Origin: Areca catechu
Taxonomy: Eukaryota; Streptophyta; Magnoliopsida; Arecales; Arecaceae
Reading direction: 5' to 3'
Assembly: GCA_021397845.1 (NCBI GenBank)
Contig: CM038046.1
Coordinates: 62,948,021-63,012,020 of the forward strand
Length of the DNA: 64,000 nt
Below are positions 46,160-57,740 of this stretch, in pieces. The notes beneath the pieces are model-generated. The model did no database searches. It worked only from the letters and a program-made list of their open reading frames with translations, and had not been told where the DNA came from. Position numbers and translations under genes: made by a program. The number at the start of each line of letters is the position of its first letter. Position 1 is the stretch's first letter.

Positions 46160-47425
46160 TGATGGGGGACTAATATGCATGCAATTTTTTTTGTATGTTT
46201 TATATGTGGGGTTGAGCGATTAATTCCCGAATTTCAGATTAAAATAAGTTGTAAGGAATTTTATATGAGTTTTAGAAGATCAGCATGCAGATTAGGACCT
46301 AGAAAAGTAGAAAAGAAGGATCGCCGGGGCTGAGAAGACTCGGTTAGGGCAAGTTCTCCAACAATAAAACTACTGGAGGTAGAGGGGGTGTACCTAATAA
46401 AGTCTGTGAAGATCGCAGCAAAGGGTCTCTCGTTCCTCAATGGATGCGCCTGGAAAACCGAACCAAAGACCCGCGAATACCCGGCTTTCTGCTCGGTGAT
46501 CCGATTGAGGCTTGGCTAGAGTCGTTGGATTCGTAGGAACTCAGGGACCTGTAAACGACCTATCAGGGGTTAGAAAACTCACAAAGGAACCAGAAGACAA
46601 AGGAAAAATAGCAAGGGAAGGCTTCTTTTGGAGTGGGCGTCCAGGGATCTGAGATGCTTGTTGGCAGCAGGAAGATGATTGCAGCACTGGGAAGAAGAAC
46701 TCTCACAAACCCCTTTATGCACACAGCAGGGTATCACACAACTCAATAGAAGAACTCAAGGATTTCATACATCAAAATCCTCCCTTCATACAAGAGGCTA
46801 GGGTCCCTTAAATAGACCCTTAACCTTGGGCCCCAAGTAAGGGTACTTTAGACTTTACATAGGACTCCTTTTCCCTTACAAACTCTAACTAGGAATACAT
46901 GGCAACCTAGGTAGAAAAATTTTAAATGGAATTGGACTCCCTCTCCTTGTCGTGGTTGGCCAAGGGGGTGACCATAAGTGGCCGACCAAGGAGAAGGTAA
47001 TTCTAAGGAGGGGCGCCCTAATTTCTCCCTGGGCCTGGGCTGGCCCAGTTTCCTTCTGGCTGGTCTCCAGGCTTCAGGTTTGCACTTGTTTTAATTCTCC
47101 TCCGGGGATCTTCATGTCTTCTAGTTAGGTTGGACTCGGGCTCAACATCCATGTCTTCAATCAGGTTGGACTTGGTCTTCACTTGTATGATGTGGTCTTG
47201 AGTCTTCAATATGGTTGAACAGGACTCAAAAAATAAAATTAGCTCAACATGAGCTGACTAACATTGGACTAGACTAGCTCAACATGAGCTGAATAATTAC
47301 AGGACTTAAATGAAAATAACTCAGCTAGACAAAACTTTATTACAGTGGACTTGAATGTCATTTAAGTGATCCACAGAGGGTTGAGAAGCCTCTGCCTTAT
47401 TATGGTGCCTTTGGTGTCCGCACCA
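46160..47425 (-). repeat. Element D 5' LTR
   Basis: 1266 bp, same length and ends as the 3' LTR. The promoter-like CTTAAATAG is at about 46808. Confidence 0.94.
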
Positions 47426-47430
47426 TGCAT

Positions 47431-48895
47431 ACTCTTACTGCAGCGGTGCGCTAACTTCAGCATCAACATCGGTCTTTGGCTACACATCAGCAGCCGAAGA
47501 CCCTTGCGGCCCATGCCACAGCGCCTCATGACAGCCTGCGTTCGTTCGATGGAGGGCCATCGCAACCGCGGGCCGCGGCAGGCCCCCGGGGTACCCACCA
47601 GACTCCGTTAAAGCAATGCCAGGCCGGATCCACTGATGAAGAAAGTTGCTTACCGCACCTTGATCGGGGGGCATCTGGACGCCGCCAAGGGAAGGGGGTC
47701 AAGTCCCCTCGTCATGGGCACCATGCACCCGCGTCGCCTTACCCGCCCCTCTCAGTGGGGGGGTCTACGGATGAAGCTGTCAAGCGCATGGCGAAGAAAC
47801 GCCTGGAGGAGCATGATCGCAAGCTGGCAGAGCTGTCTCACTGGTTCGCCAACTTGCCTGGCCCCACTATTGAGTCAGTGGACCATGAAGCCCATCCTCA
47901 TTTCTCCCAAGAGATTCAGGCGGAGCCGATTCCCCGTCGATTCTGCATGCCACAGGTGGACCTCTATGATGGGACCATCGACCCCCTGGACCACCTGGAA
48001 TGTTATCGGGCCCTCATGAGGGTCCAGGGAGCCACCGACACTTTATTGTGTGTCACCTTCCCTGCTACTCTCCGAAAGGCGGCTCGAGTATGGTTCTCCC
48101 ACCTCGAGCTAGAGAGCATCAACTCCTTTGCTTAGTTAGGGCAAAAGTTCGTGGCTCATTTCGATGCTTGCCGGAAGATGCCACGCGAGGCAGACAGCCT
48201 CTTTTCCATCAGGCAACAAGATCAGGAGCCGCTGCAGGATTACGTGGCTCATTTCAAGGCTGCTATCCTGGAGATCTACTATTTGGAGGAGCCAGTCACC
48301 ATACTGGCCCTGAAGCGAGGGCTCAAGACTTCCCGCTTGACGTACTCGCTCGACAAAATGCCTCCAAAGTCTTACTCCGAGCTCCTTATTCATGCTCAGA
48401 AGTACATCCATGCCGAGAAGGTGGATCGTACCTAGAGAGAGCTTCACGGGAAGCCAGCGAAGAGGCCCGCGCCCGTCGAGGTGCCTGAAGCATGAAAGCC
48501 GGCGCCATCAGCTCGAAGCTTCCATCCTAAACCGGGGCCAAGGAGCACTCCTGTCCACGAAAGGAATCTCACTTTCCTTCTCACCCCGAGGACGAAGATC
48601 CTCATGAAGATCGAGGGTGAGACCTACTTGAGGCGCCCACCGCCCTTGAAGTCATCCACCACCCGTGACAAGTCAAAGTACTGTCGCTTCCATCGCGACC
48701 ACGGTCACGACATCGAGGAATGCCATGACCTCAAGTGGGAGATTAAGGAGCTCATCAAGAGGGGCTACCTCAGAAGGTATGTGGGGGGCAGATCTCAGCT
48801 AGAATCCCAAGCACTCCTTCCCCTTCCACCAGTCCTAGCGGTCGATAATCGCCCTACCGAGAAGCCGGTGGGGATGATACACTGGGGGACTGGGT
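47431..48895 (+). pseudogene. Element H gag
   Basis: Frame with stops at about 47449, 48133 and 48432. Features in order: RMAKKRLEEHDRKLAELSHW; FCMPQVDLYDGTIDPLDHLE and YRALM (start of the Retrotrans_gag domain); FVAHFDACRKMPREADSLFS; SYSELLIHAQKYIHAEK; and KYCRFHRDHGHDIEECHDLK with KELIKRGYL. The same modules occur in the fragment at 1-1800, so both belong to the Tat type, but the sequences differ clearly. The gag protein forms the particle and binds RNA. Confidence 0.87.
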
Positions 48896-49384
48896 GCGCC
48901 TTTAAGGAGGCCCGGGGGGCAAGGAGCGGAAAAGCTCCTGAGCGCCCTGTGGGCCCACCGCACAATGCCCAGAACGGCAACAGGCAAAGCACCATTCGAC
49001 CTCATCTTCGGCATGGAGACGGTGATTCCAGTTGAGCTCGACGTGCCTGCGCTCCGTATATAGCAGTATGATGAAGCACGGAGCTCAGCACACCCCCTCC
49101 TCAACCTGGACCTCCTCGAGGAAACGAGGGCCAGAGCTTGGCTCTAGATGGCAGCGTATCGGTAACGGGTCGCCCAACATCATAACGCCCGGGAGAAGTT
49201 GAAGACCCACCGACCTGGCGAACTGGTGTCGTGCTAAGCTGAAACGTCTCAACCCAAAGAGTGCGGTAAACTCTCGCTGAATTGGGAAGGCCCCTACAAA
49301 GTGGTCAAGGCCCACCTACAGAGAGCCTACTATCTCGAGGACCTGGATGGAACCAGATTCCCCCCGGACATGGAATGCTTGTAA
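48896..49384 (+). pseudogene. Element H integrase C-terminus fused after gag
   Basis: Right after gag, the frame encodes ALWAHRTMPRTATGKAPFDL, FGMETVIPVELDVPAL and further on NWEGPYKVVKAHLQRAYYLE, the last third of a Tat-type integrase. Protease, RT, RNase H and the integrase core are missing, so about 3-4 kb have been lost at the joint near 48895. Stops are present throughout. Confidence 0.82.
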
Positions 49385-49469
49385 TCTGAGGAGCTACCAT
49401 CGATAGTGTAAGTTCTCCCTCCATTTGAAATAAAGGTACTTTTCCTGTGTAATGGTTTATTTACCTTGC

Positions 49470-50332
49470 AGGGGCACCAAAGACCTGGGAAACCCCAAGG
49501 CACCGGCGAGCCTAGCTCCCCAGCATCAAAGACCGAACGACCCTCCGGCACCGAAGACCTAGGAAGTCCCCAGCACCGGCGAGCCCAGCTCCCCGGCACC
49601 AAAGCCCAGAGAAGAGTCCTTTAGCACCAAGACATAGGAAGCCTTCAAGCACCGGCGAGCCCAGCTCCCCAGCCTCAAAGATTGGATGACCCTCCGGCAC
49701 CAAAGACCGGATGATCCTCCAGCACCGACGAGCCTAGCTCCCTGGCGAAGGACCTGGGAAGCCCCTAGGCACTCAACATCTCCGAGCCTAGCTCCGAGGT
49801 GACATCTTCTGAACCATAGGTCATCAAGTTCTCACGTCCCCGAGCCCAGCTCCAAGACATCTGCCCAACACCGAAGCTCAAACCTCCGGCCAAGGGAATC
49901 TCTCCAACCATCACCGGCTTCGATCCTAGCTCCAAGACACCACCTCCTGAGTGACGCCCTCAGACGATCAAGTGCTGGAGCCTAGCTCTCCAACAAGCCA
50001 GCCGTGAGCCCAACTCTTCGGCAACAAAGCCCGGAGAAAAGTCCTCTAGCACCAAGACCTGGGAGAAAAGTCCTCTGGCACCAAGACCTGGGAAGCCCCC
50101 AGGCACTGACAAGCCCAGCTCTTCGGCACCAAAGCCAAGAGAAGAGTCCTCTAGCACCAAGACCTGGGAAGCCCCCATGCACCGGCGAGCCTAGCTCCCC
50201 AACCTCGAAGACAGGATGACCCTCCGGCACCGACGAGCCCAGCTCCCCGGTGAAGGACCTGGGAAGCCCGAAGGCACTCAGCACCTTCGAGCCCAACTCC
50301 AAGGTGCCATCTCAAGTTCTCACATCCCCGAG
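49470..50332 (+). repeat. Element H modular GC-rich repeat region, first part
   Basis: Imperfect head-to-tail modules built from CACCGGCGAGCCCAGCTCCC, GACCTGGGAAGCCCC and GACCCTCCGGCACC phrases, about 45-50 bp each, in varying order. No gene. Opposite-strand frames here are products of the repeat. The region continues at 57741. Confidence 0.8.
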
Positions 50333-52055
50333 TGATGTGGGGTTAGGGCCGGGCTAGGGATGCTGGGATGGATGCTTATGATGCAAAGGAATTCTTTTTT
50401 TTTAATGGTTGATGAGTTCTAGATATTTTTTTTTTTTAGGGTTTTGATTCCCGATCACAAGCAAAGGCAAGAAATAAGAAAGATGAGTAACGGAAACTTA
50501 CGCTAGTAGTTCAAAGCCCTAAAAAGTGAGAACGAGAATAGGACCCTGGGATTAAGAAACCCCAGTAGGACTAGCTCAAAATACAATACCTACTTAGGAG
50601 ATAGAGAGAGCAAACCTCACACGTCTGAAGTGCCCGATGCAGAGATCGCTAAACTCGGTGGATGCAGCCTGGATGCCCGAGCAGTCGAACCCGTGGAAGC
50701 ACTAGCCTTTGGTCAGAAGGTCGTAATGGCAAAGACAACTGTCTCCAGTGCCCAAGATACCAGGGAGGACCTGTAAGCAAACAAGATAAGGATCAGCGAA
50801 ATGGGGAGATGCACAGAAAGGAACTGAGATGGGGTTAAGAAGGGGCTTTGAGCCTGGTGTTCGGCTGGATTCCGAAGTCGAAAATGGAGATAACTTGTGG
50901 CCTCGCACCCCGCGACGTCCCGGAGGATGAATGATTGTGACCTCACACCACGCGATGTCCAGGAGGATGAAGGATTCGTGATGCCCTGGGGCGACGGACA
51001 GGTGGCCTCACACCACTCGACGTCCCTGGGGACGAAGGCAACTTCAATCAACCTAGCCTAAGAGACAAGGGTTGGAGGATAGAAAACTCAAACTTTTTTT
51101 CTTCATTAATCATTCAATAGGCTTACAAGGGAGGGATTGGGTCCTTTAAATAGGCACCCAAGGCCCATTTGAATTTCAAATGAAATAAAATTACAAACTT
51201 TCTTGGGTGGCACCAAAAACATTTGACCTTCTCCTCTCTTTGGCCGACCAAAGGTGATTTGGATTGGGCGTGGCATGTGGGAGGGCTTGGAGAGGGGGAT
51301 TGGCCTCTTGACTTCATTTGCATGCTCATTTTGGGAAGAAAACATGGAACAAGGCTTGCTTGAAGGGATGTGCTTCCTTGGATCCTTCAACGTCCACTTT
51401 GGAGTGATTCATGGCCGACCAAATGGAGGGAGCTTTGGGCATTGCAAGGTTGAAGGCTTGGAGAGGGGAGTGTGTCCTTTGACATTCCATTCTTGCATGA
51501 TCACTGTGGGAAGAAGGCTTGGAAGAGGGCTTGCTTTGTGGCTTGGTCTCTTCAAGGATCTTCAACGCCCCACATTTTGATGGATCATGGCATGATGTGG
51601 GGGAGGGAAGAGGGGGATGATGTCTCCTCCTTCCAAGGTTGCCCAAGAGAAAAAAGGCATGGAGAGAGCATGTGGAATGCATGAGGGCGCCACCTAGTTT
51701 CCCTCCTTGGATGCCCAAGTGGCAACTGATGTGGCGCCACATAGGTGGCTGAGGTGGCACCTGAGTTGGCATCTTTCCAAGTGAAAGGGGTGGGTTGGCC
51801 CACAAGGACTTTGACTTAGTCTTGAAAGCCAGGTTGACTTCAATTGGGCTTGGGCCCAAACCAAACTCAGACTCGAACCAAAAATAAATACAGGACCCAT
51901 GACCTAGACTTGACCCAAATTGGTCAAGGTACAAGACTAGAAATTATAAAATTACTTTCGCTCAAAGCCTTATTACATGACTCACAGAAGTGGAACCCTA
52001 ATCTGAGATCCACAAAGGGTTGAGGAGCCTCTGTCGGATCCTGGTGCCCACACCA
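50333..52055 (-). repeat. Element E 3' LTR
   Basis: 1723 bp, TGATGTGGGGTTAGG to GGTGCCCACACCA, followed by ATTCTCTTGGGGTGGGAGG. Confidence 0.93.
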
Positions 52056-52620
52056 ATTCTCTTGGGGTGGGAGGAACTCAACCCTGTCGAGTAAGGGTTA
52101 GTTTGGCTTTGGTACCTCTCCAGGATGTCGGGGTCGATGCGCTGCAAGTCCTCCCGTGCGATCCACGAGTCATCGAATTCGGGTCAGACTTGCCATCGGA
52201 CCAAGTAACGTTGATAGCCCTTGCCCCGGGTAGTGATGGCTTGGTCATCCAGGACACGCTCGATCAACTCTCCTCGCTCAGGTATATTTGGAGGTGGACA
52301 CTCAGGTTCAGGTTCACTCTCAAAAGGGAGGTCAGGCCCAAATGGCTCACTAGGTATGTTTACGGGTTCTCTATACTCGATTAAGTCAGTGATATTGAAT
52401 GTCGAGCTAATTCCATAATCTGGAGGTAATTCTAGCACATAGGCATTAGGGCCCATTCTCCTAATCACTTTAAAGGGACCAGCCCCATGGGCATGAAGCT
52501 TCTTAACGGTTCCCGATGGAAACCGTTCAGGCCTGAGCCTAATCATTACAAAATTTCCTATTTCAAACTCTTTGGCTCGCTTTCGGGAATTAGCCCAAAT
52601 TATTTTAAAATTATATTTAA
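52056..52620 (-). pseudogene. Element E GPY/F and chromodomain ORF
   Basis: Open frame 52546-52184: MIRLRPERFPSGTVKKLHAH, GAGPFKVIRRMGPNAYVLEL, FNITDLIEYREPVNIPSEPF, then IERVLDDQAITTRGKGYQRY and LVRWQV followed by TGA. The frame beyond the stop reads PEFDDSWIAREDLQRIDPDI, the missing helix. The stop sits one to two residues from the one in element C, but the base change is different. Confidence 0.85.
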
Positions 52621-52706
52621 TGCATAATCCTAATATGATGCAAAATGCAGACTCAACTTATGCATCCCTACTAAAAAAATTTTATTGGATGCTCTGGGGC
52701 CTAAAC

Positions 52707-53939
52707 CTAATAGATTATGGACTCTCTAGGTTTGACCCTAGTCTGGTATGTACAAGAAAAATTATCAAGGATCCCTAACAAATGCCATAAAGTGTACCAA
52801 AAGTAAATGGAAAAAGGGAAGGGTTCTAAGGAGTCATGCAGCCTGGTGATTTCAACAAAATGCAACCCCATGGCTCTAAAAATGTGAGACGGCTCTGGGA
52901 AGGGGAGAAAATAGGAGTCGGAGTCTTGGGGTAATCTCTGGGCATCATGAAATAGACCTTGGTTGTTCAGGATAATCTTAAGATTTGGACATTGTTCTAC
53001 ATGTGCAAGTTCCAAGGCTAGATGGGTGTTCTTAGATGGTGGAAGGTCATTAGGAAGGCCTTTGGGAATGTTATCTTGAGAGTCCTCAAAACTGATATCT
53101 ACCTCCTGGGGTAGTTCTACAGGGACTTGCTCCTGGACCTCCTCTAAGGGAAATACTTGTGAACCCTCACCACCCTCTACAATGTTCGATCCTGGCTCAA
53201 TAACTCCTTCACAATCTCTAATGGGTTCAGGATCTTTTTCTTTTGGTTCCTCGATGAATTCTACCTTGGGCCCATCTTCACCATATTCTACTAAACTGGA
53301 TTCAAAGATGTCTTCTTTCAATTCTTTAATGGGCTTAGGAGTTTCTTTCCCTAGATTTTCAATGGGTTCAACCTTAAAGTCTTTAAGGGGTTCAACAATG
53401 GGTTCGGGTTCAGTTTCAGTCGATTCATCTATAAGTAGGGCAGGGACAGTGCACTGACTAGCAAAATGCCTAGGTTTATGACACCTATAGCTGTTACCTT
53501 GGGGATCGGGTCTCCTCTGTACCTCAATAGTCTTACCCTTGTCCTCTCTACTATATTGGGTTCGAGTCAGACTGGGACTACTAGGACTGGGTCAGGCTAG
53601 GCTTGGTCAACTGAAGTCAGATCGGTTCGGGCTGGGTCGACTTGGGTATGCCTGGCTATAACCTTGGGTGGACCAGAGGATACGGCTCTGGTTCCTAAAG
53701 GGCTCAGGTTTTTTGTAGGCAGGAGCTCTCTGGAAATGCTCACGGAGCCTAGCAACTTCTTCTATGGGTCCTAGTATGGCCTCTATTTGATCAACTCTAT
53801 TAGTCAACTAGTTGCTTAAATGAGTCATGGATTAAGTTAGGGATTGAGTTAGGGCTCCAATGTCAGCTTGAAGTTGGTCCATGGCTTTGGTAGGTGGTGG
53901 AGAAGGTGGGTGAAAAGAGGTTCCTGATCTAGTGCACAT
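52707..53939 (-). pseudogene. Element E gag-like ORF with integrase-core fragment
   Basis: Start at 53939 (MCTRSGTSFHPPSPPPTKAM), with a few stops before 53600. A decayed zinc knuckle reads YRCHKPRHFASQC near 53500-53465: the first Cys has become Ser and the Gly before His is Arg. A long acidic region then runs over 53440-52930, followed by SIYFWYTLWHLLGI and the end TRVKPRESIIY at 52707. The end segment matches D. Unlike D, this copy shows where the zinc knuckle used to be. Confidence 0.78.
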
Positions 53940-54774
53940 GTAACACACACACAGAACGGTGCTACGATTTGCTAGACCTAGGAGATCTCTCCAAATGTGA
54001 AGTCAAGAAGATGAACCTGGAAGTAGTAACTTGGCACCTAGCCTGGTAAGTGTAAGGTTAGTGGAGGTTCCTCTTTGCTTGCCTAGACACCAATTTAAAA
54101 TTGGCCAGGTAAGTGAACCAACCCACTTCCCTAGTCCCTGAACCACTTTCCTAGACACCAGCTACTCAAGCACACACCAACAAGTGATCTAGCTTGGCTC
54201 GGCACTTGGGTCGACCAGACTTCGTGGGTGTCCCTAGCTCACTAGAGTAGATTAAGTGTCTAATCAATTTTTAGTTAATGGCTAGGGCTCGATATGTCGG
54301 GTGGTGGTTTTTTGGCTAGGGACAGGTAATGAAATCTTGACCCTATGTTAATTTGACGCCCTTAGGATGATTTATGCAAAATGATGCACACAAATGACTA
54401 ATGAAAAGACTAAAAATTTTCTTGTTTTTTTGTGTCTTTCAGATGTGTGAATGTAAACAAAATTTAGGAATTGAAATATGCCCCTAAATGCAAGAAATAA
54501 GCTAGATGGATGAATGAAGCAAGAAATGAGATGCTTGCTGAAATTTCAGACCTGAGATTTTCTCAGGTAGTATTTCGGCTTGTAAAAATTTTATAAATTG
54601 AAATAAAATCTGAGAAAATAGAAAAAAATACTACGAATTTAATGCGATCTAGTAGAATAGAAATCATGAAATTTAGAAGTCTCTACAAAGAGAAACAATC
54701 TAATGATCAGACCATATACGGGCTGACTAAAATGCAGAAAATGAAATAAAACAAAATGCACTAGTCCTAGCCTT
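53940..54774 (-). other. Element E leader
   Basis: No gene; shares the CCTAGACACCAATTTAAAAT and GGGACAGGTAATGAAATC type segments with the other leaders. Confidence 0.7.
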
Positions 54775-54786
54775 GCTCTGATACCA
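54775..54786 (-). other. Element E primer-binding site (Met-tRNA)
   Basis: Plus strand GCTCTGATACCA, four bases from the LTR. Confidence 0.94.
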
Positions 54787-54790
54787 AAAA

Positions 54791-56515
54791 TGATGTGGAG
54801 TTAGGGCTGGGCTAGGGATGCTGGGATGGATGCTTATGATGCAAAGCAATTCTTTTTTTTTTTATGGTTGATGAGTTTTAGATAATTTTTTTTTTCTTAG
54901 GGTTTTGATTCCCGATCACAAGCAAAGGCAAGAAATAAGAAAGATGAGTAACGGAAACTTACGCTAGTAGTTCAAAGCCCTAAAATGTGAGAACGAGAAC
55001 AGGACCCCAGGATTAAGAAACCCCGGTAGGACTAGCTCGAAATACAATACCAACTTAGGAGATAGAGAGAGCAAACCTCACACGTCTGAAGCGTCCGGTG
55101 CAAAGATCGCTCAACTCGGTGGATGCGGCCTGGATGCCCGAGCAGTCAAACCCGTGGAAGCACTGGCTTTTGGTTGGAAGGTCGCGATGGCAAAGCCGAC
55201 TGTCTTCGATGCCCGAGATACCAGGGAGGACCTGTAGGCAAACAAGATAAGGATCAGCAAAATGGGGAGATGCATAGAAAGGAACAGAGATGGGGTTGAG
55301 AAGGGGCTTCGAGCCCGGTGTCCGGCTGGATTCCAAAGTCGAAGATGGAGATAACTTGGGGCCTCGCAACCCGCGACGTCTCGGAGGATGAAGGATTTTG
55401 GCCTCACACCACGCGACATCCAGGAGGATGAAGGATTCGCGATGCCCTGGGGCGACGGACAGGTGGCCTTACACCACTCAACGTCTCTAGGGACGAAGGC
55501 AACTTCACTCAACCTAGCCTAAGAGACAAGGGTTGGAGGATAGAAAACTCAAACTTTTTTTCTTCATTAATCATTAAATAGCCTTACAAGGGAGGGATTG
55601 GGTCCTTTAAATAGACACCCAAGGCCCATTTGAATTTCAAATGAAACAAAATTACAAACTTTCTTGGGTGGCGCCAAAAACATTTCATCTTCTCCTCTCT
55701 TTGGCCGACCAAAGGTGATTTGGATTGGGCGTGGCATGTGGGAGCGCTTGGAGAGGGAGATTGGCCTCTTGACTTCATTTGCATGCTCATTTTCGGAAGA
55801 AAACGTGGAACAAGGCTTGCTTGAAGGGATGTGCTTCTTTGGATCCTTCAACGTCCACTTTGGAGTGATTCATGGCCGACCAAATGGAGGGAGCTTTGGG
55901 CGTTGCAAGGTTGAAGGCTTGGAGAGGGGAGTGTGTCCTTTGACCTTCCATTCTTGCATGATCACTTTGGAAAGAAGGCTTGGAAGAGGGCTTGCTTTGT
56001 GGCTTGGTCTCTTCAAGGATCTTCAACGCCCCACATTTTGATGGATCATGGCATGATGTGGGGGAGGGAAGAGGGGATGATGTCTCCTCCTTCCAAGGTC
56101 ACCCAAGAGAAAAAAGGCATGGAGAGGGCATGTGGAATGCATGAGGGTGCCACCTAGTTTCCCTCCTTGGATGCCCAAGTGGCAACTGATGTGGCACCAC
56201 ATAGGTGGCTGAGGTGGCACCTGAGTTGGCATCTTTCCAAGTGAAAGGGGTGGGTTGGCCCACAAGGACTTTGACTTGGTCTTGAAAGCCAGGTTGACTT
56301 CAATTGGGCTTGGGCCCAAACCAAACTAAGACTCGAACCAAAAATAAATACAGGACCCATGACCTAAACTTGACCCAAATTGGTCAAGGTACAAGACTAG
56401 AAATTATAAAATTACTTTCGCTCATAGCCTTATTACAGGACTCACAGAAGTGGAACCCTAATCTGAGATCCACAGAGTGTTGAGGAGCCTTTGTCAGATC
56501 CTGGTGCCCACACCA
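54791..56515 (-). repeat. Element E 5' LTR
   Basis: 1725 bp, colinear with the 3' LTR; promoter-like TTTAAATAG at 55606-55614. It ends GGTGCCCACACCA, but the next bases are ATTAA, not the CCGAG target duplication. Confidence 0.92.
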
Positions 56516-57740
56516 ATTAAGACGAACGGACGCGGGAGGTGTCCGTCCGCCCTGTGCGCCCGCGTGATGCCGTCGCCGTGCCGTCGTACTACCCCGCCAC
56601 CGTCGCCCGCCCGCCGACGCACCGCCGATCCGCCGCCCCGCCACCCCGCCACCCCGCTGCCCCACCGCCCCACCGGCGTCCCTGAGCCCCACGCTTGCGG
56701 GAAGACCGAACGGCACGCTCGTGCATGCCGTGCGGCCGTCCCACCCCTACGCTGCCGCCTGCCGCCACCATCCACCACATGGCCACCGCCCCGCCACCAC
56801 CGCTCGCCGGCCGCGCTGCCGCCCGCTAGCCCCGGGCAGACCGGAGTTCGAGTTTTTTTCCCCCTTGTTGCTCGGCCAAGAAGAAAGACCTGCACACTTC
56901 TCAAAGCAGCCCAAGAAGCCTCTGCACGCTTCTCAAAGTAGCTGGAAGGAGACTGTATGCATGATTTTTGGAGCGGCATGACTCTCAGAGCGGCGGCGAT
57001 TTCAAAATTCAAATAAACGGGATTTATTTGGTATTTTTTTTAATGAATGTAATTTGGGAAATTTAGTATTTTGATTTTGAATTTGATTTCAAAATCAATG
57101 GAGGATTTCAGGGGATTTTATTTTTGAATTTCAAAAGGGATATGGGCATTTATAAATACCCATAGTCCTCTTGTAATATAGTTAATGAAATTGAATTTTT
57201 GAAAGAATTGTTGGTTCTGTCTCCGTTTGGAGTGGGCTGAGGCCCGTTTGCCTTCATCCTTCGGGACGTCGAGGGGTGTGAGGCCCCAATGCCTTTGATC
57301 CACTGAGAGCGTCGAGGAGCGTGAAGCCGCTCCAAGTCATCAGTGTCGCCGTGCATGATGGTGGGGTGTGATCTCCAAGTCATCAGCGCCTCTGTGCATG
57401 ATGGCAGATGTGATCCTAAATAAGGTCTTCGATGCCAAACAGCTGATGTGGGGCTCGAAGCCCTAGGTACCCTTTTCCCCTCCATCTCTCTGTTTCCCAT
57501 CAGATCTACATCCTAGGTTCGAGTTTCATTCCCGTTCCCCCTCCATATTTCCATCTTTCCTTCGTCATCCCATCAAGAAAACTGAAAATCAAAAGAGTCT
57601 GGCTATTTTAGGATTTTCGAGGTCATCCTATCCTAGTCCCGGAAGGCTTTTTAGCCCTCCCACGATCCTTATTTGCTTTAGGTTTTTTTTCCCATTTCCA
57701 AATAACCCCAGGTTTCTTCGTGTCCGCCATCACCCTATCA
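56516..57740 (+). repeat. F2: LTR-like segment, 5'-truncated
   Basis: Begins with a strongly GC-rich block of about 330 bp (CCGCCACC-type runs), then a TATAAATA at 57151-57158, a GACGTCGAGGGGTGTGAGGC segment at 57266 that also occurs in the LTR of element C (near 17820), and the end CACCCTATCA at 57740. It reads as a plus-strand LTR of a related family without its normal TGGTGTG start. Proline/arginine-rich open frames over the GC block have no domain. Confidence 0.65.

Larger units (their letters stand above)
41393..47425 (-). mobile_element. Element D: short chromodomain Ty3/gypsy element
   Basis: 6033 bp with two LTRs of exactly 1266 bp (41393-42658 and 46160-47425) and a perfect duplication TGCAT (41388-41392 and 47426-47430). 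Minus-strand order: 5' LTR, PBS, leader, gag-like ORF ending in an integrase fragment, GPY/F-chromodomain, 3' LTR. It has no protease, RT or RNase H. LTR differences are few, mainly in the first 200 bp. It is the best-preserved family member here. Confidence 0.95.
50333..57740 (-). mobile_element. Compound insertion E/F2
   Basis: Bounded by CCGAG at 50328-50332 and 57741-57745. The flanks rejoin to match another copy of the host module at 57855-57910, so the whole 7.4 kb counts as one insertion site. The left 6.2 kb (50333-56515) is a chromodomain gypsy element E in minus orientation. The right 1.2 kb (56516-57740) is LTR-like sequence F2 in plus orientation. Both outer ends look like LTR 3' ends (TGATG... 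and ...CTATCA). Confidence 0.8.

Noticed and set aside
51254..51934. Frames of 108-202 codons on both strands
   Set aside because: They lie in the E 3' LTR and recur at 55664-56360 in the 5' LTR; no domain.
56477..57012. Pro/Arg/Ala-rich frames of 154 and 172 codons
   Set aside because: Low-complexity GC-rich sequence open on both strands; starts inside the E LTR and has no recognisable domain.
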